Assembly (NCBI RefSeq): GCF_000208745.1 | Contig: NC_030851.1 | Location: 34,188,306-34,252,305, forward strand | Source of the DNA: Theobroma cacao | Taxonomy: Eukaryota > Streptophyta > Magnoliopsida > Malvales > Malvaceae | Direction of reading: 5' to 3' | Length of the DNA: 64,000 nucleotides | In this document: positions 32,642-44,544 of the stretch, piece by piece | Position numbering within the stretch: the stretch's first letter is position 1 | How the letters are laid out: each line of letters starts with the position of its first letter | Notes under the pieces: generated by a model | Database searches by the model: none | Told to the model about the DNA's origin: nothing | What the model saw: only the letters and a program-made list of their open reading frames with translations | Translations under genes and position numbers: made by a program

Positions 32642-35627
32642 GTGGGGGAAGATGTGCACCAAATTGCTTTTCTTACTCGATATGGGCATTATGAGTTCCT
32701 TATGATGCTTTTTGGGTTGAAAAATGCTCTAATTGCTTTTATGGGCTTGATGAATAGGGTATCTAATCTTGATTTGGATAAATTTGTAGTTGTTTTTATT
32801 GATGCTATTTTAGTTTACTCATTTAGCTCAACAGATCATTTAACTCAACTTTGAGGCAAAAACAGCTGTTTGCTAAATTGAAGAAATGTGAGTTTTACCT
32901 TTTTAGTGTTGCTTTTTGATCACTTTATTTTATAGAGTTATTTGGTCTTAATTTTCAATATATTTTGTCTAAGTTCTTGAGATTTAATTTAAATATTAAG
33001 AGTTTTTAGCCATTTATTTTATTTTATTTTATTATATTGGGTTCAATTGTGATAAGTTATTTTATGATGTTTTATTTTAAGTTTAGTTATTATTTAGGTT
33101 AAGTTTTATGTTTTTGTAGGTGTACTTTGAAATGTGGGCCTATTTTGTGAAGGAGATACAATTTAGATGCAAACTTCAACTACACATGTTATGGTTTTTT
33201 GAGCATATCTTTCACTATAGAAGTTTAATTGATATGATTCTTAAACCATTGGAAATCTAAGAGGCATAACTACAACTTTTATGTTTACCACTTTGCTCAG
33301 TTCAACCTTAAAGGGGGTCAAAAATCATGTCAAATTCAAAATAGTGTAGTAGAGTCTGAAGAAGCAACGTACAGCTTTGAATGCTGTGGCCATGGAAGGA
33401 GTCAACGCCACGGTACCTTAACTAAGAAGAACGCTTCAAGGCATATATGAGCCTTGGTGCAGTGGCCACCAAGCACCCAGCACCGTGGCGCCTAAAAGAA
33501 GATTTTGAAAAAATATAAGAAGTGCACAGCGCCATAGCGCCCAAGCAAGGCAAGTTGCAACGTCCAATGAAGAAAGAAGAGTTTCTAAGCTATTTAACTT
33601 CTATTTTGCCTTGAACTCAAGCTTTATTTAATTCCTTTTTCAATAGAATGAGAAAACAAGTTTCAAGTAAGATTTTTCTAAAGAAAAATAGGCATTAAAG
33701 CTAGCAAGGAAGCAAAGAAAGCAAGAAAGATTGCAGATTGAAGATTTGATAAGTATTAGAGTTCTTTCTTTTCTTGTTATCTTTACACTTCCTTGTTTAG
33801 TTTTGATGGTTAAATTTCTTTTTGGGATGATGTTTACATACATTATGTTGAGCTAAGTTTTTAATCTAAAATTGCAATTAACTCAATACATAGTCCAAAT
33901 TTTTAATATTCGTTCTTGCTTATGTTGATAATGTTTGAGTTGTTTATTTTAATCTTATTCTTAATGTGTTTGATTGTCTGATCACCAATTAGATTGATTT
34001 GGAAACCTAAATGGAACTAGAAGAAGGAGTTTAGAGTAAGCGATGGATGAAATAGCATATGTTCAATATCAATTGTATAAGATGATTGATTGGATTCACG
34101 TGTAGGGTAGGAATACACTTACATGTCATATGTTGCATTAGAGTCTAATCGTAATGAGCCTGTTTTCAGTTTGCATAAGAATATAGTAAATTGGTTAAAA
34201 AAGATATTTTTATAAGAACATCGAAAGAGACTTATAAATAAATTAGAACCCTAGGTTAACAACTCAACTATCTTGTAGGTAGGGAGAGAATATAAGAAAT
34301 TCAGATGAAACATTAAGGGGATACTGTTGTTCTAGACTTTTGATTAATTGATTAATTGATTAATTAGTTAAATTGATAATTTTAGTTTTAGTTTTAGTTT
34401 TAATTTTAGTTTATTTAATTTTAAGTAGTTTTAAATTTGGTTGTTTGGACAAGATTGGGTTGTTTTAAATTTAATAATTAGCAAAAAGATTTGGTCAATT
34501 CTCTGTGGGAGCGAACTTTACTTTCATTACATTACTTATTAATGATATGTGCACTTGCGTGGTTTATCTAACAAACACTTTTCTTAGGTATGTGGTCTCA
34601 AAGGATGGGATTTTTATAGACCTAACGAAAGTTGAAGTGGTGTGGATTGGAAGAGATTGAATAATGTCTTTGAGATTTGTAGTTTTTTAAGTTTAACAAG
34701 GTACTATAGGCGATTTATGGAGGACTTTTTTGCATTGCCTTTGGCTGGATTGATACAAAAGGAAGTTCATTTTTAATGGTTGAATGATGGGGAAAAAAGT
34801 TTTGACGAGTTAAAGAAAATGTTAGTATCTGCTCTTATTCTTACTATACATGTTGGTGGGAAAGGTTTTAACATTTATAGTGATGCTTCTGAGAAAGGAC
34901 TTGAGAGTGTTTTTATGTAAAATTACAAGGTGATGACCTATGCTTCTAGGCAATTGAAACCTTATGAGGAGAATTATCCAACCCATTATTTAAAGTTGGC
35001 AGTAGTAGTTTTTGCCTTGAAAATTTAGAGACGTCATTTGTATGGTGAGCCTTGTGAGGTTTTTACAGATTATAAGAGTTTGAAGTATTTATTCACATAG
35101 AGGCGTTGAATATGTGGCAAAAGAAATGGTTAAGTTGTTGAAAGATTATGACTTGACCATTAGTTATCACCCTGGTAAGGTGAATAGAGTAGCTAATGCC
35201 TTGAGTAAAAAAACTTTGAGGAACACGATTGTGACAATTACTTCCCAAAGATAGATTTTAGAAGGCTTGCGAAGAATGGATATCAATGTATGGGCACATG
35301 GTTTTAGAGTAATATTGGCTAACATACAAGTTTAGCCAACTTTAATTCAAAGGATGAAAATTGCTCAAGCAAATGATCCTTAACTCCAACACATGAAATT
35401 TGAGGTTAAATTTGGTTTAAAACAAAACTTTAGTTTTCATGATGATGGCTCTTTGAGGTTTACTGATAGAATTTATGTTTCGAATGATTTGGAATTGAAG
35501 AAGGAAATTTTGGAGGAAGCTCATTATAGTAACTATACAATCCATCTTAGTGTTACAAAGATGTACAAAGATTTAAGGAACACTTCCTTAATGTAGTGGT
35601 TAAAGAGCACATTTAAGAATCTTTATG
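32642..35627 (+). pseudogene. Chromovirus-type gypsy pol fragment (RT, RNase H, integrase start), split by a solo LTR
   Basis: The first piece (32642-32911) has the RT block RYGHYEF...FGLKNA and the catalytic region [12 protein letters not shown], where the second D of the usual F-I-D-D is replaced by A. After the solo LTR the frame resumes at 34583 with the RT connection (RYVVSKDGI) and continues through RNase H (IYSDASEKGL near 34873, then the [14 protein letters not shown] helix) to the start of integrase (DGSLRFTDRIYVSNDLELKKEILEEAH near 35445-35522). It stops where the integrase core should begin. Tekay-like chromoviruses have this pattern. Confidence 0.82.
32917..34577 (+). mobile_element. 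Athila-related solo LTR inserted in the chromovirus RT
   Basis: 1661 bp from TGATCAC to AACAAACA, flanked by a perfect 5-bp duplication CTTTT (32912-32916 and 34578-34582). It lies between two halves of one RT frame. It shares the ACCATTGGAAATCTAAGAG segment (33236 onwards) and the right-end segment (33840-34570) with the Athila LTR at 20690. No internal domain remains, so LTR-LTR recombination has removed it. Confidence 0.9.
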
Positions 35628-35969
35628 ATGTAATACCCCCACTTTTTTTAATCCATCTTGTTATATTGCAACTATGACCCTTGGGGTCTATTTATGAAGA
35701 AATAATAAAAGAAAGGGTTTTTGGAAAAAAAGGTGGTTATAACATTTATTTGTTTTCTTTCTATATCAATAGGCAAAAAAATTAGAAGGTTAGTAAAAGT
35801 TAAACCCAAGAAAAGAAAAAGAAAGGCAAATCTACTCAAGAAAGCACTTTTTAAGGTATGATTAGGTATCGAATCATGAAAATTTTGTATTTTTTATAGC
35901 TTGGATGCAAAAGCTCTAGATTATTTGATGTTTCTTCATTTGCTGTCCAAATTTGGTAATGTTCTGATG

Positions 35970-36963
35970 ACTTTCTGTAAATATGGTTTTTGTGATAGGG
36001 AAAGGAAGCATTGCAAACAAGTGAAAGGATGTATCAGAGGTAACGAAGAAGAAGATCAGAGCAGTTCCTAAAGTACTAAGTATTGTGGAAAAAGAAGGAG
36101 AATAAAAAGAGAAACGGTAGATAATTAGAAAGTAGAAGATAATTAAAAAGAGAAGTTAGAGAGACAAGCTCTGGGTGAGAATCTTATAGCTTTGAAAAAA
36201 AAGATCCCTAAATGAATTATGAAGTTTCTATGTATAGTGCAAAAAGTGATGGTTACTCAAGAATAGGTTTTAATGCGCGTAATGAATGACATTATTATTA
36301 AGAGCGTTAATATGAGTAGCATTACTATAACCCATTATGTGAATATTAAAATGGTGATTTATTACACATAATGAGTAACGGTTAGAAACTCATTATGTTA
36401 CCATTGAAGTAATTGGTCATAATAATATTTTTTCTCGAGTAAAAGGTAATCGAGAACAAGTTAAGAGAAAAAAGTATAGGTGAAAAGGTACAAGAGAAGA
36501 AGGTGTAAGTGAACATGTACAAAAGAACAAGGTAAGAGGACGAAACACTTATACTTCAAGAAAAAAATATAAGAGGAAGACCTCTTAACTACCTTTATAT
36601 CTGAGCCACCAAACCAAACTCTTTAGAGCATCCCAAAATGAAATAATTCGTGAACCCTGCCACTTAGTTCAAGTTACTTTTACTGCTATCCGTGTGAATT
36701 GATTATTTTATGGTAAGTAGTTATTCCACTTGTATTAGCTGTTCCGCATGGAGTAGTGTTCCATTTATTCTAGTTGTTCAGTGTGAAGTAATGCATCACT
36801 TATTATTACTGCATGAAGTAGTGTTTTACTTATTCTAGTTGTTCTGCGTGAAATAGTGTTTCACTTATTCAAGTTGTTCTCATTATTCTCTGTACAACAT
36901 TACGCTATAAAACAATTCTAAAGTGAATAGGTAGTAACCAAAATCAATTATCTACACTTTCTG
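35970..36963. mobile_element. 978-bp insertion with 8-bp target duplication
   Basis: ACTTTCTG occurs at 35970-35977 and 36956-36963. The opposite arm of the inverted repeat lacks the intervening 978 bp and so shows the empty site. The ends have only weak inverted similarity. An 8-bp duplication is the hAT rule, but no transposase and no clear hAT terminus is present, so the class is open. Confidence 0.6.
36738..36880. repeat. Tandem repeat of about 33 bp, four degenerate copies
   Basis: Units centred on GTAGTGTTCCATTTATTCTAG, each starting with TTCTGC(A/G)TG-like sequence and containing a small palindrome such as GTGAAATAGTGTTTCAC. They lie within the 978-bp insert. Confidence 0.65.
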
Positions 36964-37477
36964 ACAGCATGATAGGTACCAATGGAAAGGTTTTCAAAAG
37001 ATCTTTCTAATAATTTTTGTAGCACCCCATTTGGTTGAGTAATTAGGGAGATATAAATTTTTTAAATTTGTTGGAAATCCATTTTTACATATTCAACTAC
37101 CCAACTTTGAGTCACCGTAATTCCACAATCCAGTGACGTTTTGAGTCCATTCTTTAAGGGTTTTTGTAGTATGAAATTGGTTTTTAATTTAGTGTCAAGG
37201 GCTTTTTGTGTTAACAAAATGGAAGGCTGAAAGTTGGTTCGTTGATATTGGAAACTTAAGAATTTGAATATGTTTGGGATGGTTTTCAAACTTTTGCCTT
37301 TTGGAACTTGTGAATTTTGTAATTTTTTTCATCAAAAAAAATTTTAATGTTATAGTATAACATGAATACTTCAAATTGGTCTTGCGTTTATCACTAGAAA
37401 CAATTTGGATTAGTAGTTATAAGAGTTCAAAGTAGCTTGAATGACCATTCAGTTTCTGAAAATTTTAGATTTTTTTT

Positions 37478-38251
37478 ATCAATTTGAAGTATTCATGTTA
37501 TACTATAACATTAAAATTTGTTTTGATGAAAAAGATTACAAAATTCATAAGTTCCAAAAATCAAAAGTTAGAAAATCATCACAGACATACTCAAATTTTT
37601 GGGTTTCTAGTATTAACAAACTAACTTTAAGCCTTCGATTCTCTTAACACAAAAACCTTTCACACTAAATTAAAGACCACATTTCATACTACAAAAAACC
37701 AAAGAATGGACTCAAAACATCACCGGAATGTGAAGTTCCAGTCACCCAAAGTTAGGTCGTTAAATATGTCAGAATGGGTTTCCAACCAACTTCAAAAATT
37801 TATATCTCTCTAATTACTCAACCAAATAAAGTGTTACAAAAACCATTAGAAAGATTTTTTCAAGACCTTTCCATTGGTACCCATCATGTAGCTGGAAAGT
37901 CATCAGAACAGTACTAGATTTGGATGGAAATTGAAGAAACATAAAATAACCTAGGGCTTTTGCATTCAAACAATGAAAAGTACAAAATTCTCATAATTTG
38001 AAGCCTAATCATATCTTAAACAATGCTTTCTTGAGTAGATTTTCCTTTCCTTTGCCTTTCTTCTTTTTCTCTAGGGTTAGCTTCTTCTAACTCTTTTATT
38101 TTTATGCCTATTGATATAAAAAGAAAAGACATAAATGTTATAACCCCTCTTTTTGCCAAAAGCTCTTTCTTTTTATTATTGCTTCAAAAATAAACCCCTA
38201 GGGTCATAATTGCAATCTAATAAGATGGATTAAAAAAAGTGGAGTATTACA
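37478..38251 (-). repeat. Right arm of the inverted repeat: minus-strand chromovirus LTR
   Basis: On the minus strand it begins TGTAATACTCC at 38251, directly after a polypurine tract (AAGGAGGGGAAAA in minus sense, plus positions 38253-38265). It is therefore the 3' LTR of the minus-strand chromovirus fragment at 38253-41571. Its far end stops at the same LTR position as the left arm, leaving a 95-bp unique centre at 37383-37477. Confidence 0.85.
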
Positions 38252-39349
38252 TTTTCCCCTCCTTAAAAAGAAGTTTAATCCTTTAAACTCTTACCTTGGT
38301 CCTTAAAAAGGTGGGGATACTTCTCCTTGACATTTTTTTCGAAATCCCAAGTTGCCTCTTATTTTATGGGATTACTTCACTGTACCTTAACATAAGAAAT
38401 AGTTCATTTTCTCAAAACTTGCTCATTTCTATCCACAAAGCATACAGGATACTCCTCATAAGACAAATCTTCTCTAAGTCTCAAAAGAACTAACTCTACT
38501 ACATGGCTAGGGTCTAGAACATATTTTCTCAATACAGAAACATGGAACACATTATGCACTTTGAATAAAGCAAGTGGAAGTGCCAGTCTTCAACCCACAC
38601 CATCGACCCTATCTAAAATCTCAAATGGACCCATATAACAAGGACTAAGTTTTTGTCACAGCCCAAATCTTGGGCCATGATCGATGCATGGGCCCAATGG
38701 GCATAGCCTACTAAGCCCAAGTAAGCCTTTTTTTATGCAATCCCGATCATCATTCCCAACCATCATTTCTAAACCACATATTGTAATTCTCTACTAAAAA
38801 TAGTTTAGTAAAATTTTATAGTGACCCAATACTCACCATTTTATTATGTCAAAATAATGTCACCCGTTTGCCAACTCATAGTGGCATCAGTAATCAAATA
38901 TATATATTTGACTTATAACATGAATCCTAGCGGATTACATTACATATATGTGTTCACAAGTAACAGACTCTTGACCGTCAGCGGAGTGACCGTGGGTGAA
39001 GGTACAACTACTGAGATGCCATAGTACCTACCAAGAAGGTGAGCATACGTGGACAACTCAATCTAGGTCCCAACTACCTCTGAATCTGAAAACATTAAGT
39101 TTAAAAGAGTGAGTATAAAAATCATTGAATGAACATAAGAAGGGAACAAGCAATCGATAAAGAGAACTTGGAAATCATGATGCACTTGTTTCAAAAATAA
39201 TGCAATTGATTTAATTTCTTACTAAAAACCCTTCATTTCGAACTTTGATTAATAACCTCATAGTGTTACAAAAACCCATGATCAATCTATGAAGTTAAAT
39301 GGGTGAAAATATGTCAAAATCAGGCAAGGTAGCAAGCATGACAGCAAGT

Positions 39350-39695
39350 TTCTCGCTGCAGCGAAGAAACATTCTCGGTTTGCATATGTTTTAGTTTTTA
39401 AAGAATATCTCCCACTACAAAAATCTAATTGATATGATTTTTGGACCATTAGAAAGCTAAGAGGCTGGGCTATAACTTTTATGTTTATTACTTTTCCAGT
39501 TCTAATGGGAAGGTAGCCAAAATCCATATCAAAGAAAAGGCACTGCACTAGAAAATTTTAGAACCACCCGAGAGTTTCTCGCTGCAGTGAGAAGCTTCAG
39601 TAAATTTCTCGCTGCAACGAGAATCAAGCCAGTGCAACCCCCCTCCAACCCAAGAGTTTCTCGCTGCATCGAGAATGAATCTGGCTGCAGCGAGA
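39350..39695. repeat. Interspersed 18-bp palindrome TTCTCGCTGCAGCGAGAA
   Basis: Five full or partial copies at about 39350, 39577, 39606, 39657 and 39684, with variants such as CTGCAGTGAGAA and CTGCAACGAGAA. They flank a block (39430-39510) related to the Athila LTR segment ACCATTGGAAAGCTAAGAG. Confidence 0.7.
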
Positions 39696-40097
39696 AATAA
39701 GGCAACTTAGTTAAAAAGGGTCTTGTTACATCAAAAGCCATTTTCTTGCTAAAATGAGAAGCAATTTTGGAGCAATTAACAATGCCAACATATAACACAA
39801 TCACAATTATCTTCATAAACTTTCTATAACATATATATATTTGTACATACATACATCATCATGCATACGATCCCGCCACACTCAGCTTATGTGCAACCCC
39901 CACATCGCGCACATAGGTGGAGTCATCGTGTGCATCCCCCACATTGTGCACAACTAATACCGCCGTGTGCATCCCCCACATCGGTCACAGGCAATATCAT
40001 CATCCACTCTCTTGCGCCTGTCATCACCGGTATGTGCTCTCCCACATCACGCACATGCTCGGTTATAATTACAAACAATATTACTATCAATAAATAT

Positions 40098-40129
<32 letters not shown>

Positions 40130-41022
40130 NNNNNNNNNNNNNNNNNNNNNNNNNNNNNNNNNNNNNNNNNNNNNNNNNNNNNNNNNNNNNNNNNNNNNNN
40201 NNNNNNNNNNNNNNNNNNNNNNNNNNNNNNNNNNNNNNNNNNNNNNNNNNNNNNNNNNNNNNNNNNNNNNNNNNNNNNNNNNNNNNNNNNNNNNNNNNNN
40301 NNNNNNNNNNNNNNNNNNNNNNNNNNNNNNNNNNNNNNNNNNNNNNNNNNNNNNNNNNNNNNNNNNNNNNNNNNNNNNNNNNNNNNNNNNNNNNNNNNNN
40401 NNNNNNNNNNNNNNNNNNNNNNNNNNNNNNNNNNNNNNNNNNNNNNNNNNNNNNNNNNNNNNNNNNNNNNNNNNNNNNNNNNNNNNNNNNNNNNNNNNNN
40501 NNNNNNNNNNNNNNNNNNNNNNNNNNNNNNNNNNNNNNNNNNNNNNNNNNNNNNNNNNNNNNNNNNNNNNNNNNNNNNNNNNNNNNNNNNNNNNNNNNNN
40601 NNNNNNNNNNNNNNNNNNNNNNNNNNNNNNNNNNNNNNNNNNNNNNNNNNNNNNNNNNNNNNNNNNNNNNNNNNNNNNNNNNNNNNNNNNNNNNNNNNNN
40701 NNNNNNNNNNNNNNNNNNNNNNNNNNNNNNNNNNNNNNNNNNNNNNNNNNNNNNNNNNNNNNNNNNNNNNNNNNNNNNNNNNNNNNNNNNNNNNNNNNNN
40801 NNNNNNNNNNNNNNNNNNNNNNNNNNNNNNNNNNNNNNNNNNNNNNNNNNNNNNNNNNNNNNNNNNNNNNNNNNNNNNNNNNNNNNNNNNNNNNNNNNNN
40901 NNNNNNNNNNNNNNNNNNNNNNNNNNNNNNNNNNNNNNNNNNNNNNNNNNNNNNNNNNNNNNNNNNNNNNNNNNNNNNNNNNNNNNNNNNNNNNNNNNNN
41001 NNNNNNNNNNNNNNNNNNNNNN
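40130..41022. other. Assembly gap (893 N)
   Basis: The run of N starts directly after a (TA) repeat and ends at a poly-A stretch. Open frames drawn through it are meaningless. Confidence 0.99.
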
Positions 41023-41571
41023 AAAAAAAAACAAGAAGCTGCTAGAAAAATGAGGAAACTGCTGGAGAAATGAGATATTTATAGCCTAAGCTTATCCAAA
41101 CTTCACTTAAATTACGAAAATGCCCTTAACAAGTTGGCTTTGTCTTCCTCCAATCCTTTATGCAATCTTTTTACTCTTTTGACACTAAGATAAAGTCCAT
41201 AATAGTCTAGAAGTATTCGGATTCATGAAAACTTAAAAATTTCTGCTCGAGATGAAAAATGATCATTTTACCCCTACCTTGGAAATCATCATTATTTCTA
41301 TTTTCTTCAACATTTTATCCTTATTTTCATCATTCATTTATGTCTTAGGCTTACTTAGGCCTTAATAACATTAGAAAGCTACTTTTAGGAGCTCACTATG
41401 AGAAATGACAAAATTACCCCTAGTCAGTGATATCGCGTCTACTTCTATAAAAATCAAGGTTTCACAGTTTTTCTCTTATCCCAAATTGCATTACTCCTCT
41501 AGTCGGCGAAACTTGCAAAAGTACATTATCTTTAACCTCAAACTCTAACTTCCTTCTTTTATTCTTTTTAC

Positions 41572-43660
41572 AAATTGTGATTTGGTCAAATACACAAAAA
41601 ATTTTGGAGAATGGCATTTCATGATCTAGCATATGAATTTGAAATACTTTAGGGTTGTTTAAATATTGTGATCTTTGAACTATTTTAAACTAGTTTATTC
41701 AGACCTTTATCTTGACATTTTATCTTCACAGTTCATTGGGAACTTAATTTTGAACATTGTTAAATTATGACCTTTTGAACTCAGTAGACAGATTTAGTTT
41801 TTACAGATCATTACATTTTCAAATATTTTGGCTTTTTTAGTAAATTGTATAAGATGTATGTTTTTGAGCCTTAAATGTCTATAGGATTATATCTTATAGG
41901 TGTGTGGTGTCTTTCATGCCTCGGGGTCTGAGGCTTGACAGATTAGGAGCTAAGAATTCTACATCGATTGTATACTAGAGTAAAATTGTGTATTTAAGTG
42001 TTCACACCATCTTTAACCTACGAGGTCTTTTTCTTAAACAAAACCGTGAGACCTAATAAACCAAAGCAAACAATACCTATGCAAATTGCTGTGGACCTTG
42101 ACAAGATGCATGGGAGTCTCTTATGAACAGTGCAAGTTGGTGTGGACCATGACAAGGTGCATGGGAGTCTCTTATGAATGGGGTAATGTTGTGAAGGCAT
42201 TTAAAGTAAAGATGAATGTTTAGAGAAAAGGAGTTGCAGGCAGAGGTGAACTTAGGAATTTTTTTTAATAGTGTCATAACTAAATCTACTGACTTGGAGT
42301 TTTTGACTCCAATCTCTACAAAATTATAAAAAATTAATGGGTTCATTAGCATCATTAACTACATAAAACTTTAGCATTTGTAATATAATTAGTAGAGATT
42401 TTTGACACTTCAATGGTGTCATTTGACACCACTCCACTCTATATCTGTCCACCCTTGGTTGTAGGTTGACTGTAGAGATTTAAGAAGCAAAAGTTAAGTG
42501 AAAGTTGTCTCCACGACAAGCAAAGCCATCAAGGGGGAAAAAAAGGAAAAAAAATAGAAAAAAGGAAAAGAAATCATAAAAGAAAAATAAGAAATGAACA
42601 ATAGTCAATTATTTCTATACGTGTGTTTGTGTTCTATAATTATGATACAACAAAAATAATGTTTAAAGTATATTAGCTGTAATTTAATAATTAAAATATA
42701 TAACTTTGGTAAGCAATATTGATAACTTTTTCCGAACTTCTTGGCTTTCTTTTTTCTCTTTGAAACTTCCTACTCTGTCTAAAAACCATTTTTCTTTATT
42801 TCTAGGAAATGCATTCATTGTATTTGGTCATATTGCTAAAATTGTTTTGATGTTTATGAACATTGCTAGTATATGTATATATACACACACATGGACAATG
42901 CACTTAATTAATTGCAAACACAATAAGAGAAGGCCACATACAATCCCTTACTGGTACCTTAACAGTTAAAATTTTAAATTTCAATTTTAAGATTTTACAT
43001 TAATTTGAATTTTAGAATAAAATAGAATTTATATGATAAAAAAGAATTATATTTATTATAATTCAAAATTTTATGTAAAAAGTAAAAAACACGAAAAAGG
43101 ATACATATACCTCACAGGTGAAGACAGTCCAAATGGACAAATAATATGCCCCAAAACATTAGCAGTACATCCATATATGTCAAATAGGAAACACCTAAAG
43201 TGTATTGAAGTGAATCGATCATAAACATATATGTATATGGATAATGGATAATACTTAGTAGGAAGCTAGTTGACTAAGGGCGTTGCTTCTCCTTACAAAA
43301 TACTATATGGATCAAGACGTATATGTGTCTCACGCAAGCAAATTAAATACTAATCCAAGTCGAGATCTGATACGAAACCTAATGCTGCTTCTTGAAAACG
43401 ATTATTCACAATATTCATTATAGAAAAGACACTCTCTTTATACAAAAGTGACAAATGACAAATTAAAATAAATTACATAGATTACATATCTCCTTTATGT
43501 CGAACCTCATATTTGGTACACATCTGTGTAAACCTTTATACCCATAGGGGAATGGGGTCAAAGTACAGAAATTGATAATTAAAATTAAAAATTAAAAAGT
43601 TTATTAATAATAAGATATAGTCAATATTGCCCTCATTCAACATCAGTAGGTAGTGCCGCT
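41572..43660. other. Spacer with a TRIM-like relic and a short tandem duplication
   Basis: 41950-42078 resembles the TRIM LTR at 32422-32574 (shared ACATCGATTGTATACTAGAG). At 42090-42128 and 42141-42179 a segment around TGTGGACC and TGCATGGGAGTCTCTTATGAA is repeated with a 51-bp period. No gene was recognised in the rest. Confidence 0.5.
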
Positions 43661-43689
43661 GCCCCTGATTTTTTAAATTTTAATGTCTG

Positions 43690-44456
43690 TCCCCAAGTCC
43701 TACCCCACTTTGTGCTTCAACTCTTGCAAGGTGTCATGTGTCTTTTTTTAATTACTAATTAATACTTATTTTATTTTAATTTTTATTCTTTCTCTCTTGT
43801 ATTTTCTCTTTACCTCTCACAAATCAATTACAGACAATATTTGGGTTTCATTGGTCTTATAGCAAAATGTGATCCCTTTTTCTTGAAAGATCACTTCCTT
43901 GCTTCTCCTTGTTGTCTTTCTTTATTTTTTTTCTTGATTTCTTCAGCTTCTGTTTGGGTTTCTTTATTTTTTTTTCTAATTGAAAGTCAAAAGAAAATCT
44001 AATCTTGCATCAATGAGGATCAGGAAAAAAAAAGGTTTCACCTTTCTATTCTATTTCACCTACCTCTTCTAGCAAATCCCAACTTTAATTAGTCTCCTGT
44101 GGTGCAATTCCTGCTACAGCAGCAGCCTCCTCTACCCACTCCTTGCTTTGATCCTCACCTGTCATCTGATTGTGCTAATCACCCGATCGAACAACTACCA
44201 ACCCAAGGCCATTATTCATTTGTTTTTCTTGCTAGAACAACAACAAGCATAGGAAGACAAAAAGATTACCAACCATCTAATAATAAAGAAAGATGGTAAA
44301 AGATATGAGAGAGAAAGAGAAAAAAGTAAAATCAAAATAAGAGGAAGAAAAAAAAATTAAAACAAAATAAGTATTAATTAGTAATACAAAATAGACACAT
44401 GATCCCTTGTGAGAGTTGGAGCACAAAATGGGACACGGATTGGTACCAGGGGATTT
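43690..44456. mobile_element. Inverted-repeat element, possibly a non-autonomous MULE-like element
   Basis: About 110-120 bp near 43690-43810 reappear inverted near 44335-44456. Both have the block TTTGTGCT/CCAACTC and the block ATTACTAATTAATACTTATTTT in the same order when one is reversed. The 520 bp between is pyrimidine-rich on the plus strand and holds a 66-codon frame at 44099-44299 of unknown origin. Exact ends and target duplication were not resolved. Long terminal repeats around gene-like filler would suit a Pack-MULE. Confidence 0.55.
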
Positions 44457-44544
44457 GGATTCTGATTTTTTATATTCAAATCTCACGTAATTAATTACAT
44501 AGTTAATACTTAAAATAACATTGAAAAATTAAATGTAGAAAAAG

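Larger units (their letters stand above)
35629..37382 (+). repeat. Left arm of a large inverted repeat: plus-strand chromovirus LTR with insert
   Basis: Starts TGTAATACCCCC and matches the reverse complement of 37478-38251 throughout, except for an insertion at 35978-36955. Without the insert it is about 768 bp. It follows a plus-strand chromovirus pol fragment, so it is probably that element's 3' LTR, truncated at its far end. Confidence 0.85.
38654..41466 (-). mobile_element. Solo LTR on the minus strand inserted in the chromovirus fragment
   Basis: Limits TGTCACAGCCC and GGTTTCACA, with a perfect duplication GTTTT at 38649-38653 and 41467-41471. Removing it rejoins the integrase frame. 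Orientation is set by a TATAAATA box on the minus strand (plus 41076-41083) and by the minus-strand end GGGCTGTGACA, common in plant LTRs. Total size includes an 893-base N run. Near 39350-39690 it holds several copies of a palindrome around TTTCTCGCTGCAGCGAGAA. Confidence 0.82.
38253..41571 (-). pseudogene. Chromovirus integrase C-terminus and chromodomain, split by a solo LTR
   Basis: On the minus strand, 41571-41472 encodes the end of integrase (VLLQVSPTRGVMQFG). After the solo LTR the frame resumes at 38653 and runs through MGPFEILDRV, KVHNVFHVSVLRKYV and the chromodomain-like region (VLRK to WDFEKNVKEKYP) towards 38270. Several stops are present. This is the Tekay-type chromovirus 3' coding end; the chromodomain directs integration to heterochromatin in known members. 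Confidence 0.8.

Noticed and set aside
39861..41045. Long frames crossing the N runs here and at 54853-55372
   Set aside because: Most of their length is N; they are artefacts of translating gaps.
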